From an uncultured Candidatus Saccharibacteria bacterium (GTDB lineage: Bacteria; Patescibacteriota; Saccharimonadia; Saccharimonadales; Saccharimonadaceae): a DNA stretch of 64,000 bases. The notes beneath the pieces were generated by a model. The model saw only the letters and a list, made by a program, of their open reading frames with translations, ran no database searches and was not told where the DNA came from. A program made the translations under genes and the position numbers. How positions within the stretch are numbered: position 1 is the stretch's first letter; each line of letters opens with the position of its first letter. The DNA lies in assembly GCA_946530965.1 (NCBI GenBank), contig CAMNAK010000002.1, positions 248,001 through 312,000 of the forward strand, given 5' to 3'. Positions 27,585 to 37,597 of this stretch are shown here, in pieces.

Positions 27585-28298
27585 ATGTCAGAATTAGAGG
27601 GTGAGAATAAGGTCAAAGACACAAACATTTCTTTTGATTCCTCGAAAATTGAAGATAATGATAAAAGCGAACTCTTCACAAAAATCGAGGGCGAAGAAGC
27701 TAGGAAAGCGGCCGCAGAGAGAGCTGCAAGATCCAAGCACGAAAAAGATATTAAAGAAAAAGCCAAAGAAATAGAAGACTCAAAGAAGCTCGACGAAAAA
27801 CTCAAGAAAGCAGAGAAAGAGTCGAAGAATTATGATGGCAAGAAAAAGAATAAGGTTCTAGAATTTTTCTTTGGTGGATGGCACAAGTGGGTGTTTGTTG
27901 TTGTGGTTCTTATTGTTCTCTTATTGGTTATTGTCGCGTTCTATTTCTTGAAAGACAGGAGAACTGCCGTAGAGCGAGCTAGCGAAAAAGTGGAAGCATT
28001 TAAAAGCTCTTGTGAAAGCGAAAAACAGGAAAACGGTTTTTGTTTCAGCTCTGTTGATGACATTGAAAATTACATAGAAAACGAAAACGATCAAGATGCA
28101 AAAACCGAATTACTAAAAAACTATGAAGAATATGTTATGTCGGAGTTCGGTGATGCTGGAAGAGTAAAAGCGTTTTTGGACAGAAATATTCCAGAAAAAT
28201 TAAGCGACCAGAACAGACAAACGCTTTGCGATGTATATAGTAATCTATATTATGAATCGGACAACTGGGAGGAATATGCAAAAGATTGTGAACTCTAG
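27585..28298 (+). CDS. Small single-TM protein, paralog of 32120-32815
   Basis: Charged cytoplasmic N-term with ISFDSSKIEDNDKSELFTKIEGEEARKAAAERA, one TM, extracytoplasmic helical tail with Cys. Confidence 0.75.
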   Translation: MSELEGENKVKDTNISFDSSKIEDNDKSELFTKIEGEEARKAAAERAARSKHEKDIKEKAKEIEDSKKLDEKLKKAEKESKNYDGKKKNKVLEFFFGGWHKWVFVVVVLIVLLLVIVAFYFLKDRRTAVERASEKVEAFKSSCESEKQENGFCFSSVDDIENYIENENDQDAKTELLKNYEEYVMSEFGDAGRVKAFLDRNIPEKLSDQNRQTLCDVYSNLYYESDNWEEYAKDCEL

Positions 28299-31200
28299 AA
28301 CTAATATAAGGATGACGGTTGCCCTTGCGCTATCTTTTGCTGGGGTGCTTGCCTGTTCGTCGTTAGTTTTTGGTGAAACTCAGAATGCTGATGGTAATTC
28401 AGAGAACTGTAATGGTTCTAGTATTGATTATGCTCCGAATTCGGCCAATGTATGTCAATCGGATACGACAACGTCTTATAGGTTTTCTAGGTGGGTTTAC
28501 TATACTATAAATACAGACAATCTTCCTACTGAAAATGGTAAAAAATATATACCTCCGATTGGTATAGCTAACAAGGGCAACGGTATTGCTGATAGTGGTG
28601 TGGATGGATGGCTTGTGGTAGAGCCGGCTATGTCTGATTGTATTGTTGAGAACGGTGGTTTTTGGAGAAGAGGATACTTTCAGAAGAAAAATGATATCTA
28701 TCAGGAAAGGAGTTATAAGGGCTTGACTTTTGGTGTAACGCAGAAAGGCGTTGCACCAGTAGGCTTTACGGGTAGATCTAGCAATAACATTAGTAGCGCT
28801 AATGAAGTCGGCCATAATGATTCTAGTCACACTGTAGGAGAATGGTACCCGACATTTAGTCTTGGTGAACAGACATTGTATGTGGGCGATAAGACCAAGG
28901 TTTGGGCCAAAATGGACACAAGTGCTGGGATGATAGATGATGCTGAGGCTCAGAACAGACTTAATGAATTTGCTAATTCTGGCAATCCTGAGACATTAGA
29001 CTACGGTGACTATTTCTTAAGCGACTATGATAAGAAAAATTATGGTGATGATGATTCGAGTAACGCTACAGTTCTTTTCTGCTACTCCGATATATCTCCG
29101 TTTGATGGCGTGGTTAAGATTGGTAGTGACGGATCGAATTATGCGTACAATAGCAAAAAAAATGGCGAAAGCAAAGATCAAGGCACATATAAAGACGGCT
29201 CTAAAATCAACAATGATAATACTATAGATTTAGGTGTAGTTAACGATTATGACTACACGCCAGGCTATCTATTGATGCAGGTTAGTAAGGCTAACGATAA
29301 GACTGGAAAAAGCGACTATTCTGCAGTTATGACCCTAAACAATGCAACTAAATATGCCTTTGATGGCTCGAATTGGACTAGTAAGGATCAGGCAATCGAA
29401 AATACGACTAGTTCGACCGTAACGTCGTCTACGAGCCCTAGCTTTGTGCTGGAAAAGGGAGATAATACAATCTGTATAGCGCTTGATTATAAAGAAAAAC
29501 AGAACGATAGCAGTGCTCAAAAATTGAAAGCATGTGCTAAGGTGAAATACGTCCCTCTAATCGCTACCGAAATCGATTCTAAGACTAGTGCTGTAGTTAG
29601 TGAAGGATCAAAATCTGGAGTAAGCGACCCAGATAATGGCGAAGCTGGCAATCCTGGTATCGACGCGAATGTTCCGTATGGCAAGAATGTTACTGTAAAC
29701 TGGAAACATTCTTTGGGTATCAAGAGGGTTGAAAAAGATGACGACAAACATGTTGCTCTTGATCCTCTAATGGGTAAATTTATAGTAAAGTACGCAAAAC
29801 TTGGCGAATCATGGGCGACGAGTGGTTTGTCGAAAGAGCTTAGTAGTGGCACATATAACAGTGGTCTAGATGATTTTAACGTAGATGATCTATATGAAAC
29901 AGATAATGTAAAGCTCCTTCCAGGAGATAGAAAAGAGCTGCTAAGAGGTATTGCTCATCCTCAGACGGTCAAAAACGACTCGACTGCAACATCTACAGGT
30001 AATGAATCATCCTCGCTTAAGGTAACTTTGACTGCCGATACTGTAAAGTGCGCGATTAATGACAAAGATATTGGCGTAAATAATCCAGATAACTATGCGA
30101 AGATGTCGCTTTCTGTTAGCGCGACTTACAAGTCTCGTACCGTAGGTGACGGTGTCGATGATAGCGGCAATCCATACCCTAGTAGCTCGACCGTTTGGTT
30201 GAAGGGTAACGATAAGATTAAAAAGTTTAGCTATAGTATCTGTGACGGTGCTCAGATTGCCAAGGATAGAGCTTGGTTAGATAGTAATCCTTCGGTTACG
30301 GATTGGACGAGCGCAAGCGTTACTAATCTTGATAAATTCGAGATCTCGATGAACCCTCTGAACAATAGCCTTAACGGAAGGTTATACAATACGAACTATA
30401 ACGGACTAACTCCGGCGACTAGTATCAAGTTGTCTGGCGTAGAGGGTAAAAGCATCCGAGCCGATGAAATCGGAGATAATAAATATCTTCAGGCTCGCGT
30501 AGATGCTGGTTATCAACTTGAAGATCAGAATACGGTTGCTGCTACGGAAGCAAGTTATCAGCTAGGTCAAACTATCGAGCATAGCATTAGCTTCCAGACA
30601 AGCAATAATGATGCTACCGTAAAAAAGTACTCCATCACGACAAAGGTTCCGTACAACTATATTATAGATCCGGGTTTCGATCAGTTTGATGGCAGTTCAA
30701 TCTATTATGGCGAAGATATTAGTGCAGTCTCTAATGTAAAAGTGAAAGGACGAGTAAACGAAGATACGGGCGCTACGGCTACGGATACTCCTACGCTTAC
30801 AAAAACAAGCAAGTATTATACTGCTATCTTTACGCTCGATGCAGGTAAAAATCACGATGATCTTTTGAATGGTATATCTGCCAGCGGCGCAACTCGTATG
30901 AAGGATAGTTTCGGAAAAGAAACAAGAGATTTCTATATCCAATCCGATGATGAATTTGAGAACATCGTGAATAATCAAATTGGCGGTACAGTAGTTGCGA
31001 GGACAACCGAAAAGGATGGTACTGCCACTACGAAGGTTGGCGAAGGTGTTGCGGTTAGCGTGGGTACGAAGTATTGCGCTGTTACTGCTGTTTGGCCTGC
31101 AGATAGCCATAACGACATGAATGTTACGGGCGATTCTGTAATCGCATCTGGCAACCTTCAGACGAACGCATTGATCGGGGATAATCCCGGTACTGGCGCA

Positions 31201-32052
31201 TACTGGCGCTTTGAGATTAGCTGTAGAACGCTAGGCAAAAAGCCTACCGTAAGCGTAGAAGGTTCTGGTATTGTGTCTGGCGGCGGCGTAATTACTTCGA
31301 CCACAAATTATGGCGGAAATATCTTTGGTTCTTGGTCTGAATATGGCCTAATTGCGGATAATAGTACTTCGGTTAACTTTGGTACTGGCGCCAGCTTGGC
31401 ATATCATGGTCCACAGTACTCTGTTAACGAGCAGGCTATTCCGTCCGAAGCGGGCTTAGACAAGAATGCGAAATGTATCGGCATTGAAACGGTAGGTAAT
31501 ATTAAATGTCTAGAGCAAGTTGGCCTAGATACATCTGAAGTTGACCAGTATGTTACTAATGCAAATAATATTAAAAGCCGGATAATAGGCAAGAATAATA
31601 TTTCTAAGCATAATGGCAGTTATGTTATTAATAGTAATGTTAGTAAAAACGCTGACGGCTCAACCCCGATAATCTATGCGGATAATATCAAGATTCATCC
31701 AGATGTTACGGAGATAAATGCGATTCTTATTGCTGATGACAATCTAGACACCTGTTACTTAGAAGACAAGCAAGACGAGACTACGCAGGGTGGAACTAAG
31801 GGCAACTCTGGTCTTAAAGATCTATGCGGCAAGCAGCTTGTTGTAAATGGTGCAGTGTTTGCGGATAGTATTGCTCTTGATCGTACCTTTGGTGGCGGTA
31901 GTTATGGAGACAACTTGTGGGTGCCAAGTCTAGTTCAGCGCGCTGAAATCTTTAACTTTGATCCATCCTATGTTTCGGAAGCTTACGAACAGTCTTTGGA
32001 GGAAGACCCAATTACGACTACTTATATCAAAGAACTTCCATCTCGCTACTAG
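28276..32052 (+). CDS. Giant secreted surface protein (about 1258 aa), paralog of 32802-36596
   Basis: SD gggagg before ATG 28276; signal peptide MTVALALSFAGVLACSSLVFG; Thr/Ser/Asn/Asp-rich; conserved C-terminal half. Confidence 0.85.
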   Translation: MQKIVNSRTNIRMTVALALSFAGVLACSSLVFGETQNADGNSENCNGSSIDYAPNSANVCQSDTTTSYRFSRWVYYTINTDNLPTENGKKYIPPIGIANKGNGIADSGVDGWLVVEPAMSDCIVENGGFWRRGYFQKKNDIYQERSYKGLTFGVTQKGVAPVGFTGRSSNNISSANEVGHNDSSHTVGEWYPTFSLGEQTLYVGDKTKVWAKMDTSAGMIDDAEAQNRLNEFANSGNPETLDYGDYFLSDYDKKNYGDDDSSNATVLFCYSDISPFDGVVKIGSDGSNYAYNSKKNGESKDQGTYKDGSKINNDNTIDLGVVNDYDYTPGYLLMQVSKANDKTGKSDYSAVMTLNNATKYAFDGSNWTSKDQAIENTTSSTVTSSTSPSFVLEKGDNTICIALDYKEKQNDSSAQKLKACAKVKYVPLIATEIDSKTSAVVSEGSKSGVSDPDNGEAGNPGIDANVPYGKNVTVNWKHSLGIKRVEKDDDKHVALDPLMGKFIVKYAKLGESWATSGLSKELSSGTYNSGLDDFNVDDLYETDNVKLLPGDRKELLRGIAHPQTVKNDSTATSTGNESSSLKVTLTADTVKCAINDKDIGVNNPDNYAKMSLSVSATYKSRTVGDGVDDSGNPYPSSSTVWLKGNDKIKKFSYSICDGAQIAKDRAWLDSNPSVTDWTSASVTNLDKFEISMNPLNNSLNGRLYNTNYNGLTPATSIKLSGVEGKSIRADEIGDNKYLQARVDAGYQLEDQNTVAATEASYQLGQTIEHSISFQTSNNDATVKKYSITTKVPYNYIIDPGFDQFDGSSIYYGEDISAVSNVKVKGRVNEDTGATATDTPTLTKTSKYYTAIFTLDAGKNHDDLLNGISASGATRMKDSFGKETRDFYIQSDDEFENIVNNQIGGTVVARTTEKDGTATTKVGEGVAVSVGTKYCAVTAVWPADSHNDMNVTGDSVIASGNLQTNALIGDNPGTGAYWRFEISCRTLGKKPTVSVEGSGIVSGGGVITSTTNYGGNIFGSWSEYGLIADNSTSVNFGTGASLAYHGPQYSVNEQAIPSEAGLDKNAKCIGIETVGNIKCLEQVGLDTSEVDQYVTNANNIKSRIIGKNNISKHNGSYVINSNVSKNADGSTPIIYADNIKIHPDVTEINAILIADDNLDTCYLEDKQDETTQGGTKGNSGLKDLCGKQLVVNGAVFADSIALDRTFGGGSYGDNLWVPSLVQRAEIFNFDPSYVSEAYEQSLEEDPITTTYIKELPSRY

Positions 32053-32068
32053 TCTAGCCTCGAATAAA

Positions 32069-32095
32069 GTGAGCCAATCATGCGTTGGCTCATTT
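32069..32095 (+). terminator. Intrinsic terminator between tandem modules
   Basis: GTGAGCCAA-tcatgcg-TTGGCTCATTTT. Confidence 0.75.
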
Positions 32096-32119
32096 TGCTT
32101 ATGCTAAAATAGTATTAGT

Positions 32120-32815
32120 ATGGCTGAAAATAATCAGGTTAATGGTCAATCGGGAGAGCCTCGCGTCTCTTTTGATTCTGCGAAAATTGCCGAAAAGGAG
32201 AGAGTTGAGCAATTTACTAATATAGCTGGCGAAAAAGAACGCCAAGTGGCCGCCGAGCGAGCGAAAAAAGAGGCCGAGAAAAAACGACAAGCCGCACGTG
32301 ATGCAAAAATCGAGCAAACAATTGAGCTTAGAAAAGCCGAAAAAAGAAGCAAAAAGCCTCTAATTATTATTGGCGCTGCTATAGTTTTGATTGCCTTAGG
32401 CGTTGGCGCTTTTATCTTCTTTAACAACACGCGAGAACAAACAACCGAGGAAAAAATCGCGGCAGCCAAGAATAAAGCTAGCGAGATTGGCTCTTTTGTA
32501 GATGAAAAGACTAGGGCAGAGAATCTGAATGAAGCATACGATCAAATAGAAGAAAAGTTTCAGCAGTCCTTAAGCGATGCTAAGAACGACTATGAAAAAT
32601 ACTATATCTTGATGAAATACGCCTCATTCAAATATACATGTACGAATGATGAAGAATCTATAGCGAGTATTATGGAGCAAATAGATAGTTTAACGTACAA
32701 AGATAATGATATTGAGTATAAATGTAGCGAATTAATGTATCGAAATAATGACGAGGAATGGGTTAGCGAAAATCCAGATATCGTAACGGAGTGTACGACA
32801 GATGAGGCGAGGTAA
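32120..32815 (+). CDS. Small single-TM protein, paralog of 27585-28298
   Basis: VSFDSAKIAEKERVEQFTNIAGEKERQVAAERA, one TM, Cys-containing tail. Confidence 0.75.
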   Translation: MAENNQVNGQSGEPRVSFDSAKIAEKERVEQFTNIAGEKERQVAAERAKKEAEKKRQAARDAKIEQTIELRKAEKRSKKPLIIIGAAIVLIALGVGAFIFFNNTREQTTEEKIAAAKNKASEIGSFVDEKTRAENLNEAYDQIEEKFQQSLSDAKNDYEKYYILMKYASFKYTCTNDEESIASIMEQIDSLTYKDNDIEYKCSELMYRNNDEEWVSENPDIVTECTTDEAR

Positions 32816-35800
32816 TATTACGAAAATAATAGCAGTCTTGCTGTTGCTTGTTGTGTCGGTTTTATCTAGTGAAAAAGCTTTTGCTGGAGGTATTTGGACG
32901 GATAGCGGCTCTGGTTCTGGTAGTGGCGATAGTGGCACCTGGTACGGCTCAACAGATGTTGGCGTATCGTATTTTTGGACGACGGTAGTCGCGTGGTTTG
33001 AGTATACGTACGATGATCCAAATTACGAAGGAGACGCCAGTGTGCCTGGTTTTAGCCGAGGCGGCTTGACGGCCCCAGGTGTTACAGTGCCGGCGGATTG
33101 TGCTAAAGGTTCAACTAAATTCTATAGTGCTGGCGCGGTTGGATATAAAAGGCCTTCGAGCGATATTGGCAAGAACTCTGCTGTCGTTAAATTTTATAGT
33201 GTCAATGGAAATACACAGCAGCTTGGCGTGTATCACAGAGGAAGTACGAGCGATTATGTCGGCGCGACGAGCAAGTCTTTAAGCTATGCATATGATACGG
33301 CATTTACGATTACAGGGAGTACTTGGCCGACATATGTTAATAATAACTATGTGAGCAATCGTGTTGCTACTGGTAGAATTGTGACTTATGCGGAGGCAAA
33401 TGCTGCTTGGAAAGCAGCGCTAGTAAGGCAGGGAGAATCGGAATATGAACTCAGCGCCGCCAAGAATGGCAGTAAAGGCGTAACGACCTTCTGTGCCTAT
33501 GATCAGCTTCCGCCTCCAGGTACGGAGCAAAGTGCTGCCGTGACAATCAATGTAAAAGGCACTGGCGGAGAGGGCTCTAATACCAGCGGCTCTGGCTCGA
33601 CGCCACTTGTTACTGTCAATTCGCCAAAAGTAGATTTTTGGTCGTCTTATGAATATACCAGGGAAGATAGCAGCGATGCAATGAGTTTCTATGCGAAAAT
33701 AAGTGCTTTGAATAGTTCTTATCCAAGTGGGGACGGTACACTTATTTCGTATTCCGCCGAGTCCGCTACAACATCGGCGACTAGTGGCACGGCTTCTTCG
33801 CCTACGAAAATTACTCTTTCGGAGCCGAATAAAGAGTATACTTACTGTTCGTCGACTAAGTATCCGGTAGAAATTACGGATACGGAGAACAAAAAAGTAT
33901 CTGATTCTGATCCGGAAGCTAAAGCTTGTATAAAAGTTAAATGGGATCCAGTCGTATCAAAGATCCAGTCCAAGACTAAGATTAGTGCCGCTGGTAAAAG
34001 CGCTGAATCCGACTGGGATTCTTATGCTGTTTTGGATCTCGGGACTGCGAAGCCAAATGCGGATGAATATAATAAAGGCATCGCGTATGGTTCTAATAAG
34101 TTCAATGTTACTTGGACTCATACTCTTAAAGTCACTGGACAGCAATACTATACGATACTCGAATCTGGGTCGGGTTATGGTGGCATCATCAATAATTCGC
34201 CAGTTAAACTCCATACCAGACCGGCCGATACTGGTTCGCTTGCTGGTCTAGATAAGCAAATCCAGAGCGTTACGCCAAACTCTATACGTACGATTAATAG
34301 CTGGGATTCAAATATCTTTAAGGATTCATCATTGCCATCGAGATACGTAAACGGCAAGATTTCTGAAACCGGGAATATCTTCCCAGGCCAAAAACTCGAC
34401 AGTGTTTCAGAGTTCATTTTTCATGATAGCGAGGTTTATGGTGACCTTAAATCATATAATGGTAACTTTAATGACAAGGAATCTCATGCAGCTCTAACTG
34501 GTGTTGCAAATTATGCAGAATGTAAGCTAACTGGCCCAGAAGGCAAAGACGTTACTTATTACATGGGTGTAGAGGGTGCCGCAAATGACTATGCGGGTCT
34601 CTATCTTGACTCGTCGAAGGGTCGCACTATAGTTGGCGATGGCTCCGACAAAACTACCGATATTGTTTGGCTGAAGGGTGATGGAACTAAGGCTAGTTTG
34701 AATTACGAAGCCTGCTTTGGCGCGCAGATTGCCGAGGATGCTGTAGGGGGAAGTGGTAAAGATTACTTCTTGCTAAATACGAGCAATGAGAGGCTATCTA
34801 ATAAGGTGGACATAAATAATAGATATGGCCTAGATCCATATTATTCGACCGCGGGCCCTATAAGAGACGATTATTATACTGGGCGCACCCCTGGACATAA
34901 TCCGGAATTAAAAAATATTCTTGCTGACGAAATAGGTGATGGCACTGTTAAGGGTAGGCTTGATAATAACTATACGGTTAAAGCGCGTACAAAGGAATTC
35001 GAGCAGCTCGTTCTTTTGGGAAAGAGCAATCTAAGCTATATTGCCAAAACAAACGGCGTAAGCTCTACTCCTAGCGATACATATGCGATAACCATGAATG
35101 TGCCGTATAACTATATTCTTAATCCGCAGCCGGCAGGAGGTAGTATGGCGCAAGAGCTCGGCACGGTCACTGTAGGTACGCCGATCAATTTCAAGGCAAA
35201 AATCGCAGTGTCGCCAAGAAAGAATAAAGACGTTCAGGATAGTGAGTATAGTACGGCTACAAAAACTACTACTATTAAGGCTAACGTCTTTACCGTAGGC
35301 CCTGATGAATCCATTGCAGATATTACGGGAGAACCAGGAGCTACGTATAAAGTATTTAACGTCCATGGTAAAGGACAGGATGCTTCTATCGCTGATTTGG
35401 TTGGCCATAATACCGTGCCGAATGTTGATGATGAAGTTAAGAATGAGTCGATAGGCACTTCTGGTACTACTATAGATACGCCAAAAGACAAGGTCTTTGC
35501 AGATACTATTGGTCAAAAGTACTGCATGGCTGTTGCTGTCTATCCAGCTGATAGTCACAATACAGAGACGACCGATATTGAAAAGAATGCCGATCAGAGT
35601 GTCGCACTAAGCGGTGACAATGCTGGGAACGGTGCTTATTGGCGCGTTTCTATAAGCTGTCGTACGGTTGCGAAATATCCTTCGATGAGCGTGGAGGGTA
35701 ATGCCTTACATGCTAGGGGTGATATCAGGACAACCAAAACAACTGTAAATGGCAATGTGTTTGGTAGCTGGGCAGAATATGGCATTATTGCGGGTTCCTC

Positions 35801-36596
35801 TACTATGGCTTCAGGTGCAACCTTGGCTTATGCTGGCCCACAGTTTGCGCCGAACCTTACAGGTGACGCTGGTGGTGTGCCGATATCTGATATCGTAAAA
35901 CGTCACGATATTGAAAGTATCGGTAATATAGATCCTAACGCTAATGCTGGTACGCCAGAATCTGTTATGGTTTCTGATGAAATCGCTAAGTTCAAAGATA
36001 AACTATCTAAGTATAGATCAGACAGCTGCGAAGGAATGCTTTCTGATGCGGATGGCAAGATCTGCGCCAAGACTGAAAACGGTATCTTTAGGGTTTGGGA
36101 TAACGCAAGTGCGATAGATCTCGAGGCGTATATAAATGGATATACAAACAATGCTGGCGGCTTCGATGTTCTTGCGGTTACGTATAAGGGAACATTAAAG
36201 CTAACCAATGACATTAAGAAAGAGAGTGGCGTCGCAAAGACTCGTCAGATTATTATCTTTGCAGATGATATCGAAATATCTAATAATGTTAAGCAGATAG
36301 ATGCATGGTTAGTCGTCGACGGTAATATTGACACCTGCTCGGAAAAAGACGTTGGCGACCTGACTATAGATGATTGCAATAATGAATTAATCATCAACGG
36401 TGCCGTTGTCTCGGATAGGCTTGAGCTGGATAGGACTTATGGTTCAGAGTCGGAAGGCGGTAATCTAAATGGCAATATTCGCCGTGGCGAAGTCTTTAAT
36501 TTCGATCCTTCAAGTGTTCAATGGGCGTACAAAGAATCTTTGAAGGAATCTAAAACCGAAATTCAATACGTTAAAGAGCGTGCCGTACGTTACTAA
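32802..36596 (+). CDS. Giant secreted surface protein (1264 aa), paralog of 28276-32052
   Basis: Signal peptide MRRGNITKIIAVLLLLVVSVLSSEKAFA; shares YCxxxAVxPADSHN, GAYWRxxISCRT, GSWxEYGxIA, NGAVxxDxxxLDRT(F/Y)G and R(A/G)E(I/V)FNFDPS with its neighbour. Confidence 0.85.
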   Translation: MRRGNITKIIAVLLLLVVSVLSSEKAFAGGIWTDSGSGSGSGDSGTWYGSTDVGVSYFWTTVVAWFEYTYDDPNYEGDASVPGFSRGGLTAPGVTVPADCAKGSTKFYSAGAVGYKRPSSDIGKNSAVVKFYSVNGNTQQLGVYHRGSTSDYVGATSKSLSYAYDTAFTITGSTWPTYVNNNYVSNRVATGRIVTYAEANAAWKAALVRQGESEYELSAAKNGSKGVTTFCAYDQLPPPGTEQSAAVTINVKGTGGEGSNTSGSGSTPLVTVNSPKVDFWSSYEYTREDSSDAMSFYAKISALNSSYPSGDGTLISYSAESATTSATSGTASSPTKITLSEPNKEYTYCSSTKYPVEITDTENKKVSDSDPEAKACIKVKWDPVVSKIQSKTKISAAGKSAESDWDSYAVLDLGTAKPNADEYNKGIAYGSNKFNVTWTHTLKVTGQQYYTILESGSGYGGIINNSPVKLHTRPADTGSLAGLDKQIQSVTPNSIRTINSWDSNIFKDSSLPSRYVNGKISETGNIFPGQKLDSVSEFIFHDSEVYGDLKSYNGNFNDKESHAALTGVANYAECKLTGPEGKDVTYYMGVEGAANDYAGLYLDSSKGRTIVGDGSDKTTDIVWLKGDGTKASLNYEACFGAQIAEDAVGGSGKDYFLLNTSNERLSNKVDINNRYGLDPYYSTAGPIRDDYYTGRTPGHNPELKNILADEIGDGTVKGRLDNNYTVKARTKEFEQLVLLGKSNLSYIAKTNGVSSTPSDTYAITMNVPYNYILNPQPAGGSMAQELGTVTVGTPINFKAKIAVSPRKNKDVQDSEYSTATKTTTIKANVFTVGPDESIADITGEPGATYKVFNVHGKGQDASIADLVGHNTVPNVDDEVKNESIGTSGTTIDTPKDKVFADTIGQKYCMAVAVYPADSHNTETTDIEKNADQSVALSGDNAGNGAYWRVSISCRTVAKYPSMSVEGNALHARGDIRTTKTTVNGNVFGSWAEYGIIAGSSTMASGATLAYAGPQFAPNLTGDAGGVPISDIVKRHDIESIGNIDPNANAGTPESVMVSDEIAKFKDKLSKYRSDSCEGMLSDADGKICAKTENGIFRVWDNASAIDLEAYINGYTNNAGGFDVLAVTYKGTLKLTNDIKKESGVAKTRQIIIFADDIEISNNVKQIDAWLVVDGNIDTCSEKDVGDLTIDDCNNELIINGAVVSDRLELDRTYGSESEGGNLNGNIRRGEVFNFDPSSVQWAYKESLKESKTEIQYVKERAVRY

Positions 36597-36655
36597 AATG
36601 CTTAAGTTAATGTATAATAATAACTATGAATAAAAGGGTGCAAGGCTAATCTTTT

Positions 36656-37597
36656 ATGTCTAGGCAAAAATCTGGCTTTACTATTATTGAGACGATGCTA
36701 TTTTTGGCAATCACTGGCTTGGTTTTTGCTGGCGTAGTTATTGGTACAAATGGCAGTCTTCGCAGCCAGCGTTATCGCGATACGGTCCAGAGTTTTGTGA
36801 ATAGCTTGCGTGATGTGTACTCTCGTGCTGAAAACACAGAGATTATTGACTATGGCAACCAACAGGCGAGATGTGGTTGGTGGAATAATAAGACCTCTGA
36901 CATAAGCGACGCTAATAGTGCTCGCGGAAGAAGTAGATGTGTTGTTTATGGTCTAGCCGTAGCTATTTATACGAATAATGATGGATCTTATGTCATGTCG
37001 TCTCTTCTGGGCGGTTTTGATGAAGCTCGAACGAAGGAAAATCTCAAAAGCACTGATAGTAGTCCGTATGATGATTTGCTTTATTTAAAGCATGCTGGCG
37101 TAAGCGAATTCTTTACCTATGATGCTGACCCTCCGTATAGATGGGAAAGAAAAGGCGAAGTAAAATCAAAACTTCTTTGGGGCGCCAAGGTTCATGTGTT
37201 ATGCAGCGAAGATATGGTATATTCGGGAAAATATGATTCTTGCGAGAGTATAGATGATACTGCTGATAATATCGGTATAGAAATGATTGTTTATCGTTCT
37301 CCGAATACCGGTTCGATTGAAAGTTTTGCTCGTTATACGGGGAATAGTGTTATTAATCCTATAGCTGGCAAGTCCTCTACTACTAATGCAAATGATAGTC
37401 TTATTAAATTTGATGATGGCATAGTGGGAGAACCGACGAAACTAAAACATCGCGATGTCTCATTCTGTATTGAGCCGGGTGATGGTATGAGTAGTTCTGG
37501 TGGCATGCGTATGGTAACGATTGATGGTGACGCTTCTGGCGAAAACGCAGTCCGCCTGATTGAGGCTGATTCGAAGGAGAATAGATGCAACAACTAA
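36656..37597 (+). CDS. Type IV prepilin-like protein (minor pilin)
   Basis: MSRQKSG|FTIIETMLFLAITGLVFAGVVIG. Confidence 0.85.
   Translation: MSRQKSGFTIIETMLFLAITGLVFAGVVIGTNGSLRSQRYRDTVQSFVNSLRDVYSRAENTEIIDYGNQQARCGWWNNKTSDISDANSARGRSRCVVYGLAVAIYTNNDGSYVMSSLLGGFDEARTKENLKSTDSSPYDDLLYLKHAGVSEFFTYDADPPYRWERKGEVKSKLLWGAKVHVLCSEDMVYSGKYDSCESIDDTADNIGIEMIVYRSPNTGSIESFARYTGNSVINPIAGKSSTTNANDSLIKFDDGIVGEPTKLKHRDVSFCIEPGDGMSSSGGMRMVTIDGDASGENAVRLIEADSKENRCNN

Noticed and set aside
28231-28275. Start of the first giant protein at 28231
   Set aside because: ATG 28276 has a clear SD (gggagg) and leads into the signal peptide; the upstream 15 codons overlap the preceding gene more than necessary.
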